From Sedimentibacter sp. SX930 (lineage in GTDB: Bacteria > Bacillota > Bacilli > Lactobacillales > Aerococcaceae), in the NCBI GenBank assembly GCA_002155105.1, contig MUZD01000002.1, positions 496,001 through 560,000 on the forward strand: 64,000 bases of DNA, written 5' to 3'. Below, one piece after another: positions 28,275-37,520 of this stretch. The notes under the pieces are model-generated. The model had not been told where the DNA came from. It worked only from the letters and a program-made list of their open reading frames with translations, and searched no databases. The translations under genes were made by a program, and so were the position numbers. Positions within the stretch are counted from its first letter, which is position 1. Each line of letters begins with the position of its first letter.

Positions 28275-30335
28275 TCACTGCAATCTCTTTAACTTCTCTT
28301 TTTCGCGTTCGACTGCTTCCCGCAAACTTTCGTAGGCTGGGTTACTTTCAAAGTCTTGTTCGCGTGTGATTTGGATAGCGTCATTGTGTGCAATATCCAA
28401 AATGACGGCATCCCGCACGATATCTCCGGATTTGAAATCGGGCAAGCCGGATTGTTTGTTGCCGAAAAGATCACCCGGTCCGCGCAGTTCCAAATCCCGT
28501 TGGCTCAGGTAGAAACCGTCAGTCGACTCCACCATGATGCGCATGCGTTCCTTGCCGTTATCGGTTTTCGGATCGGCAACCAGCACACAATAGGATTCTT
28601 TGTCTCCCCGGCCCACTCGCCCCCGCAATTGGTGGAGCTGTGATAATCCGAATCGGTCGGCATCTTGGATGACCATCACTGTTGCATTCGGCACATTCAG
28701 CCCTACCTCGATGACTGTCGTCGATACCAGAACCTGCAGCTCGTTGTTTTGGAAACGGCGCATGATCTGATCCTTTTCTTCCGACTTCAGACGGCCATGC
28801 AACAGACCGATCTGATATTTCCCTTTGTAATAGGCCGTCACTGCTTGATGCACATCTTCCGCGTTCTTGACGTCCAGTGATTCGGATTTCTCGATCAGAG
28901 GTGTGATGATGTACGCCTGCTGTCCATTATCCATCTGTTTCCGGATGAACTCAAGTACATTTTCGATCTTGTCCGATTTGTTCCAGATGGTTTTGATCGG
29001 TTTTCTGCCGTCGGGCATCTGATTGAGCACCGAAACGTCCATTTCGCCCATCGTGGTTATCGCCAATGTCCTCGGGATCGGCGTGGCGGTCATATACAAT
29101 ACATTCGGGTTATTCCCTTTTTCGTTCAGCTTGTGCCTTTGTTGAACACCAAAGCGGTGCTGCTCATCGGTGATGACCAAGCCAAGGTCGGCAAAAACGA
29201 CATCCTCTTGGATCAGTGCATGCGTTCCGATGAGGATATGCAAGTCCCCTTCAGCAAGGCGGTGCAACAATTCTTTTCGGTCCTTTGCCTTCGTGCTGCC
29301 GGTAAGCAGGGCAACGGAGACATCGGTATATTCGAACAGGCTCTGCAGGGTGCGATAATGCTGTTCCGCCAAAATTTCAGTGGGTACCATGAAAGCTCCT
29401 TGGTACCCGCCTAGGACGGTAGCCATCAGGGCGACCACCGCTACGATCGTTTTGCCGCTGCCGACGTCACCTTGCAACAAACGATTCATTTCATAAGGTT
29501 TGCGCAGATCTCGACAGATCTCGTTGACGACCTTCTTTTGCCCATCCGTCAATTCAAACGGCAAAGTCGCTATGAATCCCTTCAGCTTGTCCACATCATA
29601 CAGAATCGGAATGCCTCGATTGTTGGTTTTGCGGCTCAACTGCAGCAATTGCAGGCGCACCTGGTAAAGGAAGAATTCCTGATAGATGATTTGCCGTCTC
29701 GCTTGCTCCGATTCTTCATCATTTTTGGGAAAGTGCATCGCTCGGATGGCTTCCCTATGGCTCATCAGATGATACGTCTGCAGCAGATGCTGCGGAAGAA
29801 TCTCAGGAATGACCGGGGCATAAAGTTCGATCGCCTGTTTGATCAGATTCAGGACGGTCTGCTGCTTGATCGTCTTATTGACGTGATAAATGGCGGCATA
29901 ATCATCCTGTCCGTTCGAACTGCCGAGGATCTTCATCCCAGCCAAAGATTGGCGTGCGCGTTCCCATTTACCGAAGATCGCAACCTCATCCTCAAGCTGG
30001 ATTTTTTGTTTCAGGTAAGGCTGATTGAAGAAGGTTACCGAAATGATGGCATCTTCGATGGCTAATTTGAATGATAACCTGCTTTTTTTAAAACCGTAAT
30101 GGTGTACGACCGGAGCCGTCACGACTTGTCCTTTCAGCGTCACTTTGTCCGAATCCTCGATTTCGTCCAATGTTTTGACTTTTATGTCCTCATACCGGAA
30201 AGGAAAATGTGTGATCAGATCATAGATCGTATCGATGCCCAACGAATGCAGCGCCTCAACCCTCTTCGGTCCTACATGGGGCAATTCCCCGACTGGATCA
30301 TAAATATCCAATTGCTTGTTGTCTTCCGCTTCCAT
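28275..30335 (-). CDS. recG: ATP-dependent DNA helicase RecG
   Basis: 686-residue branch-migration helicase that acts on stalled forks and Holliday junctions. An N-terminal wedge/OB domain (residues about 60-150) is followed by two helicase lobes with GDVGSGKT, DEQHRFGV, MTATPIPRTL, LLHGRLKSEEKD and QLRGRVGRG. GGAGGCGAACGG precedes the ATG. It stands 28 bases before plsX and behind the fakA terminator. Confidence 0.97.
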   Translation of the reverse strand: MEAEDNKQLDIYDPVGELPHVGPKRVEALHSLGIDTIYDLITHFPFRYEDIKVKTLDEIEDSDKVTLKGQVVTAPVVHHYGFKKSRLSFKLAIEDAIISVTFFNQPYLKQKIQLEDEVAIFGKWERARQSLAGMKILGSSNGQDDYAAIYHVNKTIKQQTVLNLIKQAIELYAPVIPEILPQHLLQTYHLMSHREAIRAMHFPKNDEESEQARRQIIYQEFFLYQVRLQLLQLSRKTNNRGIPILYDVDKLKGFIATLPFELTDGQKKVVNEICRDLRKPYEMNRLLQGDVGSGKTIVAVVALMATVLGGYQGAFMVPTEILAEQHYRTLQSLFEYTDVSVALLTGSTKAKDRKELLHRLAEGDLHILIGTHALIQEDVVFADLGLVITDEQHRFGVQQRHKLNEKGNNPNVLYMTATPIPRTLAITTMGEMDVSVLNQMPDGRKPIKTIWNKSDKIENVLEFIRKQMDNGQQAYIITPLIEKSESLDVKNAEDVHQAVTAYYKGKYQIGLLHGRLKSEEKDQIMRRFQNNELQVLVSTTVIEVGLNVPNATVMVIQDADRFGLSQLHQLRGRVGRGDKESYCVLVADPKTDNGKERMRIMVESTDGFYLSQRDLELRGPGDLFGNKQSGLPDFKSGDIVRDAVILDIAHNDAIQITREQDFESNPAYESLREAVEREKEKLKRLQ

Positions 30336-30396
30336 CCGTTCGCCTCCTTTCTTCCGGGAGCAGGACAGTTTCTTTGACCAACCGTTTTTGAAAAAG

Positions 30397-30428
30397 AAAA
30401 GCCGAACAGAGAAACTCGTTCAGCTTTT
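30397..30428 (-). terminator. Terminator after fakA
   Basis: 11-bp stem with one G-U pair (AAAAGCTGAAC against GTTCGGCTTTT), followed on the minus strand by CTTTTTC. It separates yloU-fakA from recG. Confidence 0.75.
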
Positions 30429-30433
30429 TCAGA

Positions 30434-32104
30434 TTATTCTACAGAAAGAAGATAACTGTATACCGGTTGATTGCCTTCTTGCACTTCCACTTCCAAAAAG
30501 TCATATTCCGCTTCGATGACCGCTGCAATCTCTTTGCTTTCTTTCTCATCGCTGTCTTCCCCGAAGATGATGGTGACGATTTCGCTATCATCCGTGATCA
30601 TTTTTTTCAGGGTTTCTATCGTTGCGGCTTTTCTGTCCTTGTCGGCCGTCAGGATTTTCCCGTCGACGATTCCCATGAAGTCGTCTTTGGTGATCGCCAA
30701 TCCGTCGATGACTGTGTCGCGCACCGCATTCGTGATCTGTCCGCTGACAACATTTTCCAGTTCAGCAGTCATGTTGGCTTTATTCGTTTCCAGGTCGACC
30801 GATTCATTGAAGGCAAGCATGGCTGTCAGACCTTGTGAGATCGTCTTTGAAGCCACTACAACCACATCCGCATCAGAAACTTCGGCAGCCTGATCTGCAG
30901 CCATGAAAATATTTTTGTTGTTCGGCAAAATGATTGTTTTTTCGGCATTTGTGCTTTCGATAGCCTTAAGGATATCTTCCGTGCTTGGATTCATCGTTTG
31001 TCCGCCATTGATGATCGTGGAGACGCCCATACTCTTGAACAGGGCATGCACACCTTCACCGGCAGCAACAGCTATCACGCCATAAGGAATTTTTTCAAGT
31101 TTCTTGGCGGGTGCATCGGCTTTTTCAAGGACTGCATCATGTTGCATGCGCATGTTGTCCACTTTGATTTTCATCAGTGAGCCGAATTTTTGGCCGTAGT
31201 TCATGACTTCCCCTGGGTACTCGGTATGCACATGGACTTTCACGATTTCGTCATCAGCGACGACCAATAGGGAATCCCCGATTTCGTTCAGATGATTACG
31301 GAATGTATCGTAGTCAAATGTGTCCGTCACGGTTTCGCCTTCGCCTAATTTGACCATGATTTCTGTACAATAACCGAATTCAATGTCTTCTGTCGCAATG
31401 GAATGCGAAACGTTATGATAATTTTCCTGGTGAGCGATTTCGGTTACATCCGCTTGTGAGATGACTTTTTCCGCGGACGGCACTTTTTCACCGGTCAAGG
31501 ATTCCATGAACCCTTCATAAATGTACACAAGGCCTTGTCCGCCGCTGTCGACGACGCCTACCTCTTTCAATACCGGCAACAGATCCGGCGTCTTATCCAA
31601 CGCAATCTGCGCGACTTTAAGGACTGTTCCCATCAATTCAATGATGTCATCCGTATGTTCGGCTTTTTTAACACCGGCTTTTGCGGATTCGCGCGCAACC
31701 GTAAGTATGGTGCCTTCCACAGGTTTCATGACCGCTTTATAGGCTGTCTCGACGCCGTGGGAAAAAGCCTCAGCAAAGTCAGCTGTATTCAAAGTTGCTT
31801 TGCCTTCGATCGCCTTTGAAAAGCCGCGGAACAGCTGGGATAAAATGACGCCTGAGTTCCCTCTCGCCCCCATCAATAAACCTTTAGCCAAGTCCGATCC
31901 TAATTGATCTATTTTTGTAGCGTTCGACAGCCTTACGCGTTCAGCTCCGGATGTGAATGATAGATTCATGTTTGTGCCCGTGTCTCCATCCGGAACAGGG
32001 AACACATTCAAAGAATTCACATATTCTGCATTCTCGCTAAGGCGTTCGGCGCCGATTGCGACCATCGCCTTAAAGTCTTCCGCTGTTAATTCAGTTTTCT
32101 TCAC
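30434..32104 (-). CDS. fakA: Fatty acid kinase catalytic subunit FakA (DAK2 domain)
   Basis: 556 residues. The N-terminal DAK2-type kinase domain carries VPDGDTGTNM and GARGNSGVILSQ, and the C-terminal part is the YloV/DegV-linked middle and C-domains (LPNNKNIFMAADQAAE). FakA phosphorylates fatty acids held by a FakB (DegV) protein so they can enter phospholipid synthesis; it fits well next to plsX. The start is GTG at 32104, with GGAGG 8 bases upstream; the longer frame to 32125 is not favoured. No fakB is in the window. Confidence 0.93.
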   Translation of the reverse strand: MKKTELTAEDFKAMVAIGAERLSENAEYVNSLNVFPVPDGDTGTNMNLSFTSGAERVRLSNATKIDQLGSDLAKGLLMGARGNSGVILSQLFRGFSKAIEGKATLNTADFAEAFSHGVETAYKAVMKPVEGTILTVARESAKAGVKKAEHTDDIIELMGTVLKVAQIALDKTPDLLPVLKEVGVVDSGGQGLVYIYEGFMESLTGEKVPSAEKVISQADVTEIAHQENYHNVSHSIATEDIEFGYCTEIMVKLGEGETVTDTFDYDTFRNHLNEIGDSLLVVADDEIVKVHVHTEYPGEVMNYGQKFGSLMKIKVDNMRMQHDAVLEKADAPAKKLEKIPYGVIAVAAGEGVHALFKSMGVSTIINGGQTMNPSTEDILKAIESTNAEKTIILPNNKNIFMAADQAAEVSDADVVVVASKTISQGLTAMLAFNESVDLETNKANMTAELENVVSGQITNAVRDTVIDGLAITKDDFMGIVDGKILTADKDRKAATIETLKKMITDDSEIVTIIFGEDSDEKESKEIAAVIEAEYDFLEVEVQEGNQPVYSYLLSVE

Positions 32105-32147
32105 CTTATAATCCTCCTTCACCATAAAGCATGGTGATCTGTAATCT

Positions 32148-32510
32148 TTAGTCCTTTAATACTCTAACGCCTTGGACGAACACATTCACTGTATTTGCGG
32201 AAAAGCCCAACATCATTTCAAGATTATATTTGACTTGTGTTTGAACATTCCGGCAAATTTCAGAAATTTTTGTTCCGTAGAGTACAATGATATAGACATC
32301 AACAGCTACTCCATTTTCTTCTTGGCGAATCACGGCACCACGTGAATAGTTCTCTTTTTTCAATATTTCACTGATATTGTCTCTGATTTGATTTTTGCTG
32401 GCCATGCCGACAACTCCATAATTATCCGTGGCGGCGCCGCCCACTACCGTAGCGATCACGTCGTTCGATAAGTCAACCAGCCCATATTGTGTTTGGATTT
32501 TAACTGCCAT
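32148..32510 (-). CDS. yloU: Asp23/Gls24 family protein YloU
   Basis: 120 residues of the Asp23/Gls24 family: TQYGLVDLSNDVIATVVGGAATDNYGVVG region at the start and VDVYIIVLYGTKISEICRNVQ in the middle. The family includes membrane-associated stress proteins; the version next to fakA has no firmly known activity. AAAGGAGG precedes the ATG. It is the first gene of yloU-fakA, divergent from rpmB, exactly as in B. subtilis. Confidence 0.92.
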   Translation of the reverse strand: MAVKIQTQYGLVDLSNDVIATVVGGAATDNYGVVGMASKNQIRDNISEILKKENYSRGAVIRQEENGVAVDVYIIVLYGTKISEICRNVQTQVKYNLEMMLGFSANTVNVFVQGVRVLKD

Positions 32511-32530
32511 TTTTAATAGCCTCCTTTATG

Positions 32531-32567
32531 TGTGCACACAATCGTTAATTACAAATTATGATAGCAT
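32531..32567 (-). promoter_or_regulatory. Candidate yloU promoter and leader palindrome
   Basis: On the minus strand an extended -10, TGCTATCAT (32559-32567), is the best candidate. Just downstream in the leader is the perfect 10-bp palindrome GTGTGCACAC (32531-32540). No good -35 is seen. Confidence 0.4.
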
Positions 32568-32764
32568 ATTTTATACAAAAGAAATAACTTTTTGCGATTA
32601 AATTTCTCATTTCCGCTCGATTTACGGCAATTCTGACTATTTTCCGATATATTTTCAGCGTTTTCTCATCTCCCCTTCCTCTCTTTTTGAGGATGGTCAA
32701 ATGCGGATATTTGATGAGGACAGGATAAAAAAAACAGCTGTCAAGTATTTTTCCTTTAAAACAG

Positions 32765-32793
32765 TTGCATTCACTTTTGAATTATGATAAATT
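32765..32793 (+). promoter_or_regulatory. Promoter of rpmB
   Basis: TTGCAT (32765-32770), 17 bases, TAAATT (32788-32793) with TG one base before the -10. The leader contains a small GAAGC/GCTTC hairpin (about 32815-32828) before the ribosome binding site. The rest of the 340-base yloU-rpmB gap shows nothing further. Confidence 0.6.
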
Positions 32794-32852
32794 AATCAAG
32801 TGTATGAATTGGAAAGAAGCTTTGCTTCTGTAACAGCAAAGGAGGAAAGAAA

Positions 32853-33041
32853 ATGTCAAAAGAATGTTTCGTAACAGGACGTAAAAGCCGTTCAGGTAAT
32901 AACCGTTCCCACGCTATGAACTACACAAAACGTACTTTCAAACCAAACTTACAAAAAGTTCGTATCTTAGTCGATGGAAAACCTAAAAAAGTATGGGTTT
33001 CAGCTCGAGCTTTGAAATCTGGTAAAGTTGAAAGAGTATAA
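32853..33041 (+). CDS. rpmB: 50S ribosomal protein L28
   Basis: 62 residues, standard for L28, with the N-terminal [19 protein letters not shown] pattern. AAAGGAGG stands just before the ATG. It is one of only two plus-strand genes in the window, divergent from yloU and convergent with thiN, as in B. subtilis. A terminator follows directly. Confidence 0.98.
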   Translation: MSKECFVTGRKSRSGNNRSHAMNYTKRTFKPNLQKVRILVDGKPKKVWVSARALKSGKVERV

Positions 33042-33048
33042 AAATATA

Positions 33049-33093
33049 GATGAGCCCCGGGACCATGCCATGATTCCAGCTCATCTTTTTTTT
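33049..33093 (+). terminator. Terminator after rpmB
   Basis: 7-bp stem GATGAGC/GCTCATC with a GC-rich loop that can extend the pairing, followed on the plus strand by a run of T. Confidence 0.85.
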
Positions 33094-33108
33094 ATTTATC
33101 GTTAAAAA

Positions 33109-33144
33109 ATAAAGGAAAGCGGCCGCGGCCGCTTTCCTTTATTT
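33109..33144 (-). terminator. Terminator overlapping the thiN stop codon
   Basis: Near-perfect palindrome of 36 bases with the centre GGCCGCGGCC. The TAA stop of thiN lies inside the 5' arm. On the minus strand the 3' arm ends in a run of T. It meets the rpmB terminator head-on. Confidence 0.88.
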
Positions 33145-33807
33145 GCGTTTGTCAGCACTTTGGATGACGGCCAAAAGACCGGATTCAAAAGAAAAATGCA
33201 TCTCAGCCTTAGACTCTTCAAACTCATTGCTGACCAAAGCTATCGGGTAATCGTAATCTTTTCCGTTCAAAGGATAGACAACCCCGGTCAGCGTCAACTT
33301 TTCGATGGGGGTCATGCCTATGAATGACAAATATTTTTTATCACTTTCTTTTTCAAGAGCGTAACTGCCGGGCGGATAAAACCGCAAGGTATTATGCAAA
33401 TCCATCAGGCTGATTTTACCTGCCATCTCTTTCACGAGCGGATGGAATGCCAACCACAAATTACTCATCAGATGGTCCAAACGCCCTCCGAAAGCACCCA
33501 AAAGAATGATTTCTTCCGGATTGAACGTTTCGATCGCATAGGCAATGGCCGCCTCAGTGTCCGTTTCGTCTTTTTGCGCAGGAAGGATGCGGCAGACACG
33601 GCTTTTCTTTTTGATTTCTTCCATTTCATTCGGGGTGACAGAATCAAAATCACCGATGGCCGCATCGAAATGTGTGCGCAGCTCGGCAAGCGTCAACGCT
33701 CCCCGGTCTGCACCGACCAACCGATGGCTTTCCGAATAACGCAGGACCAAAGCATCGACATCCGTCTGGTCGCCGCCGACCACAATCACCACTTTCTCAG
33801 ACTGCAT
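33139..33807 (-). CDS. thiN: Thiamine pyrophosphokinase
   Basis: 222 residues. ThiN converts thiamine to thiamine diphosphate. Family pieces are GADRGALTL, AIGDFDSVTPNEM, DETDTEAAIAYA and LLGAFGGRLDHLMSNLWLA, the nucleotide and Mg2+ site. The start is uncertain: the frame opens at 33819 with an ATG immediately after AAGG, while ATG at 33807 is better spaced (about 12 bases). Either way it overlaps the end of rpe. A thiamine importer gene (thiT) lies elsewhere in the window. Confidence 0.93.
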   Translation of the reverse strand: MQSEKVVIVVGGDQTDVDALVLRYSESHRLVGADRGALTLAELRTHFDAAIGDFDSVTPNEMEEIKKKSRVCRILPAQKDETDTEAAIAYAIETFNPEEIILLGAFGGRLDHLMSNLWLAFHPLVKEMAGKISLMDLHNTLRFYPPGSYALEKESDKKYLSFIGMTPIEKLTLTGVVYPLNGKDYDYPIALVSNEFEESKAEMHFSFESGLLAVIQSADKRK

Positions 33808-34456
33808 TATGGCAAGCATCCTTCAGTCGGCTGATTGCCGCTGCTGGATTTTCATCGTCATAAATATAGGACCCTGCTACGAATACATCCGCACCTGCCT
33901 GAATGCACTTGACGATCGTCTCATGGGTAATGCCGCCATCGACTTCGATTTCGTAATGATAACCATGCTTTTCGCGCAAGAAAGCCAGTTCTTGGATTTT
34001 TTTCAGGGTGCTTTCGATGAAGCCTTGCCCCCCGAAGCCCGGGTTGACAGTCATGACGAGCACCATGTCGACATCGCCCAAAACGGGTTTGATGACGTCT
34101 ACGCTTGTGCCTGGATTGATGACGACGCCGGCTGCAATGTTTTCATTTTTGATCATCTGGATCGCGCCATGGATGTGGGCAGTTGCTTCCGCGTGAATCG
34201 TGATGATATCCGCACCGGCCCTGGCGAAAGCCGGGATCAAATTTTCAGGTGTATTTACCATCAAATGGCAATCCAACGGTAATTTTGTGTGTGGACGGAT
34301 TGCCTGCACAACATTTGGGCCCAAAGTCAAATTGGCAACAAATTGGCCGTCCATGGCATCGATATGGATATAATCGGCACCAGCTCGTTCGACCAACTTG
34401 ACATCACGCTCTAAATTCGCGAAATCAGCACTTAATATGGATGGAGCAATTTTCAT
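33797..34456 (-). CDS. rpe: Ribulose-phosphate 3-epimerase
   Basis: 219-residue TIM barrel of the pentose phosphate pathway that interconverts ribulose 5-phosphate and xylulose 5-phosphate. Landmarks are KIAPSILSADFANLE, YIHIDAMDGQFVANLTLG with catalytic Asp and His, LVMTVNPGFGGQGF and EVDGGI. AAGGTG before the ATG at 34456 sets the start; the frame open to 34573 runs into rsgA. It lies between rsgA and thiN in the conserved order. Confidence 0.98.
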   Translation of the reverse strand: MKIAPSILSADFANLERDVKLVERAGADYIHIDAMDGQFVANLTLGPNVVQAIRPHTKLPLDCHLMVNTPENLIPAFARAGADIITIHAEATAHIHGAIQMIKNENIAAGVVINPGTSVDVIKPVLGDVDMVLVMTVNPGFGGQGFIESTLKKIQELAFLREKHGYHYEIEVDGGITHETIVKCIQAGADVFVAGSYIYDDENPAAAISRLKDACHNAV

Positions 34457-34469
34457 TTTCACACACACC

Positions 34470-35372
34470 TTATCTCTTATTTTTTTTTGTGTACATCGGT
34501 TTGCGTCCGACGATTTCCTCATGGAACTGCAGATAGTGTTCGTATCTGTATGGAGCAACCTCTCCGGAGGCAACTGCCTCTTTCACCCTGCAATTGGGCT
34601 CGTTGATGTGCATGCAGCCGCCGAATCGGCATTGATCGCGAAGCGCTTCAAAATCCGGAAAAAAGGAAGGCAGGTCGACCGCTTCAATGTCGATCAAGTC
34701 GATTGTACTGAAACCAGGTGTATCAGCAATCAAAGCCTCCCCTACAGGATGCAACTCGACATGTCTCGTCGTATGGCGGCCTCTGCCCAAGGCGGTCGAG
34801 ATTTCGCCTGTCAGCAAATCCAGTTCGGGCATCAGTTGGTTCAACAAAGTGGATTTTCCGGCGCCGGATTGGCCCATAAAAACCGCCATCCCTTTGCCCA
34901 TGCTCGTGACCAATTCTCCCAAGGAAGAAGCTCCCTCAGGATAATCAGACAGAATCATCGTGTATCCGATCGATTCATAATAGGTTTTGTACTGTAGCAT
35001 CTCCATCTTGGCTTTTTCATCCAACAGATCAATTTTCGTAACGTAGATGATGGGACTGATGTTGTTTGCTTCCAGATAAACCAAGAAACGATCCACCAGA
35101 TAAGAAGAAAAATCGGGTTCGATCGCCGACATCACAATGACGCCAAAATCGACATTCGCCACAGTCGGGCGAATCAATTCATTTTTCCTTGGGTAGATGT
35201 CCAGCAGAACGCCCTCCGTTAAGTTGTCACTTTCGAAATCGACAAAATCCCCAATAAGCGGAGCCATGTTTTTCACGCGGAAGTTTCCTCTTCCTCTCGT
35301 CTGATACGTTTGACCATCCACATACACATAATAAAATCCGCTTATTGCTTTCCTGACTTGTCCTTTTTGCAA
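34470..35372 (-). CDS. rsgA: Ribosome small-subunit GTPase RsgA
   Basis: 300 residues. A circularly permuted GTPase that checks 30S maturation: an N-terminal OB fold, then G4 (VTKIDLLD), G1 (GQSGAGKSTLLNQ) and G3 (DTPGF) in that order, and a C-terminal zinc site (CRFGGCMHINEPNC). The start is TTG at 35372 behind AGGAGG with 10-base spacing. It begins after the prkC terminator, so it can be transcribed apart from prkC. Confidence 0.97.
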   Translation of the reverse strand: MQKGQVRKAISGFYYVYVDGQTYQTRGRGNFRVKNMAPLIGDFVDFESDNLTEGVLLDIYPRKNELIRPTVANVDFGVIVMSAIEPDFSSYLVDRFLVYLEANNISPIIYVTKIDLLDEKAKMEMLQYKTYYESIGYTMILSDYPEGASSLGELVTSMGKGMAVFMGQSGAGKSTLLNQLMPELDLLTGEISTALGRGRHTTRHVELHPVGEALIADTPGFSTIDLIDIEAVDLPSFFPDFEALRDQCRFGGCMHINEPNCRVKEAVASGEVAPYRYEHYLQFHEEIVGRKPMYTKKNKR

Positions 35373-35428
35373 ATCGACAACGCCTCCTAGTTTAGTTCTT
35401 TCTCTCTATTCTACACTGTTCTACAAAA

Positions 35429-35459
35429 AAATGACAAACCATTTTGATGTTTGTCATTT
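35429..35459 (-). terminator. Terminator after prkC
   Basis: 11-bp stem AAATGACAAAC/GTTTGTCATTT, a 9-base loop, then seven T on the minus strand. Confidence 0.88.
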
Positions 35460-35477
35460 TTTGCAGCCTATTTGTTT

Positions 35478-37520
35478 CTATTGTGTTAGTTCAGAAGCTT
35501 CGTTGATGACTTCGCCATCTCTTTCGATCCGGTAGGAAGCGGAGCTGCCTTCCAGAATACGGAAATTCAATGTCACGAGCTCATCCGCTGCTATATCGAA
35601 CTCACGGAATACGTCACTGAGCGCATGATCTTCGTCCTGCACATAAATGACGATATGGTTCGGCTTGTTGGAAGAACTGCTGGCAGTTCCATTGCTGTTG
35701 GCATTTTCATTGCCTTGACTGTTGCTGCTCTCAGAACTGGGTTCCGAAACGGCTGCAGCGAGATAGGGAATCGTGATGGTACGGCTGAAGGAAATCACTT
35801 GCGGCTCTTCAGGTCCAAGCGAAATCACCACACTCAGGGCATCACCGGATACAAAAGCGGATCCATCTGCAAGACTTTGGCTTACGACCAGACCTGCTGC
35901 TATCGTATCGGAATAAGCTTCAGTGACCGTCAATGCGAGCCCGTATTGCCCTGCATAATCCTCGACGCTTTTTCGCGTATATCCCGAAAGGTCGCGCATC
36001 GTATAGGATTCATTTCCGTCGCTCACCAGAAACGACAGCGTAGTTTCGTTTGGTTTCACTTCTGAGCCAGGCTCTAAACTTTGGCTGATGATGTTACCTG
36101 CAGCGACTTCGCTGCTGAATTCATGTGTCCTTTCGATCGTAAACCCTTCTTTACGCAGGTCTTCCAGAACACTTTCATATTCTTGGCCCTCATAGTCGAG
36201 AAGCGTGAACAATTCCTCGCCCAGACTGATGATCAGGTCGATTTCATCACCGGCTTCAACGGCTGCACCGATTTTTGGTGACGTTTCAATGACAGCATCT
36301 TCTTCGACTTCATCACTGTGTTCTTCCGTTATATCCCCCAAAGTCAAACCTGCATCCTCCAATGCGAGGCGTGCGCTGGCTTGATCCATATTGGACACAT
36401 CCGGCACTGTCAGCGCATCTGCTTCCTGGTTATTGTAAAAGAAGAGGAAAAAGCTGGCGATCAGACCCAGCAGCAACACCCCGAAGAGAACGAATGTCCA
36501 CTTCTTTCGTTTTTGCTTGCCTCCAGCGGCCTCTCGCCCTGACTCGTATTCCTGGATTGGTTCAGCTTTCAAGCTTGGTGGCGGAGATACAATCGTGTTA
36601 CCGCTGTCCGCTTTGGCAACTACTTCAGCGGACAAGGGGGTGAGTACTTTGGTTTCCTGCAACAGCGATACCGGCATGAAAGGTGCTTCGTGCAAGCGTT
36701 CCTCATACAGGCAGGTATCGAGATCCGCCATCATTTCTTCACAGGTGGCGTAACGGTCTAAAGGTTCTTTCGCCGTGGCTTTCAGAATGACATTTTCCAA
36801 ACTTTGAGGAATCTCCGGATGGCTTTCCCGGATGAAAGGCATCGGTTCCTGAAAATGCTTCAGGGCGACGCTGACAGCCGACTCCCCATCGAAAGGAACC
36901 TTACCACTCAGCAATTCATACAGGACAACCCCTAAAGCGTAGATGTCTGATTTTGAAGTGGCCATGCTGCCTCTGGCTTGCTCCGGAGACAGGTAATGAA
37001 CGGAGCCCAACAGCGTATTCGTCTGGGTGATCGAAGTTTCCGACAGCGCAACCGCAATGCCGAAGTCGGTAATTTTGATGCGATCCTGATTATCGATCAG
37101 AATATTCTGTGGCTTGATGTCCCTATGGATGATCCGGTTTTTGTGGGCCAATGCCACAGCCGACAAAACTTGGTGCATGATATGGATTGACTTCTCCGGC
37201 GAAACCCTGCCTTGAATGTCGATATATTTTTTCAGATCCGTGCCATCGATGAATTCCATTACGATATATTGCAAGCCATCTTCTTCATCCACATCATATA
37301 CACCTACGATGTTGGGATGGATCAATTGCGTGGCTGAGAGAGCTTCACGCTGGAAACGGCGCAGGGCATCCTTGTTGTCGCGGAAGTCAAAGCGCAATAC
37401 TTTGATGGCGACTGGGCGATCCAAAATTAGATCATGGCCCAGGTAAACGTTCGCCATCCCGCCGCTTCCGATATGTCGGACGATTTTATAGCGGCCGCCT
37501 AATTTCTTTCCTGCCTCCAC
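35478..37520 (-). CDS. prkC: PASTA-domain Ser/Thr protein kinase PrkC/StkP
   Basis: 680 residues. The cytoplasmic kinase domain has the glycine loop GSGGMANVY, Lys 40, HRDIKPQN with Asp 134, and DFG at 152. A basic juxtamembrane stretch and one membrane helix (about 341-362) follow. Outside the cell are three PASTA repeats (about 369-565), then a Ser/Asn-rich linker and a terminal domain of about 70 residues. It senses cell-wall fragments and controls growth and division. The start is GTG with GGGGG upstream and overlaps the prpC end by 22 bases, so kinase and phosphatase are coupled. Confidence 0.97.
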   Translation of the reverse strand: MEAGKKLGGRYKIVRHIGSGGMANVYLGHDLILDRPVAIKVLRFDFRDNKDALRRFQREALSATQLIHPNIVGVYDVDEEDGLQYIVMEFIDGTDLKKYIDIQGRVSPEKSIHIMHQVLSAVALAHKNRIIHRDIKPQNILIDNQDRIKITDFGIAVALSETSITQTNTLLGSVHYLSPEQARGSMATSKSDIYALGVVLYELLSGKVPFDGESAVSVALKHFQEPMPFIRESHPEIPQSLENVILKATAKEPLDRYATCEEMMADLDTCLYEERLHEAPFMPVSLLQETKVLTPLSAEVVAKADSGNTIVSPPPSLKAEPIQEYESGREAAGGKQKRKKWTFVLFGVLLLGLIASFFLFFYNNQEADALTVPDVSNMDQASARLALEDAGLTLGDITEEHSDEVEEDAVIETSPKIGAAVEAGDEIDLIISLGEELFTLLDYEGQEYESVLEDLRKEGFTIERTHEFSSEVAAGNIISQSLEPGSEVKPNETTLSFLVSDGNESYTMRDLSGYTRKSVEDYAGQYGLALTVTEAYSDTIAAGLVVSQSLADGSAFVSGDALSVVISLGPEEPQVISFSRTITIPYLAAAVSEPSSESSNSQGNENANSNGTASSSSNKPNHIVIYVQDEDHALSDVFREFDIAADELVTLNFRILEGSSASYRIERDGEVINEASELTQ

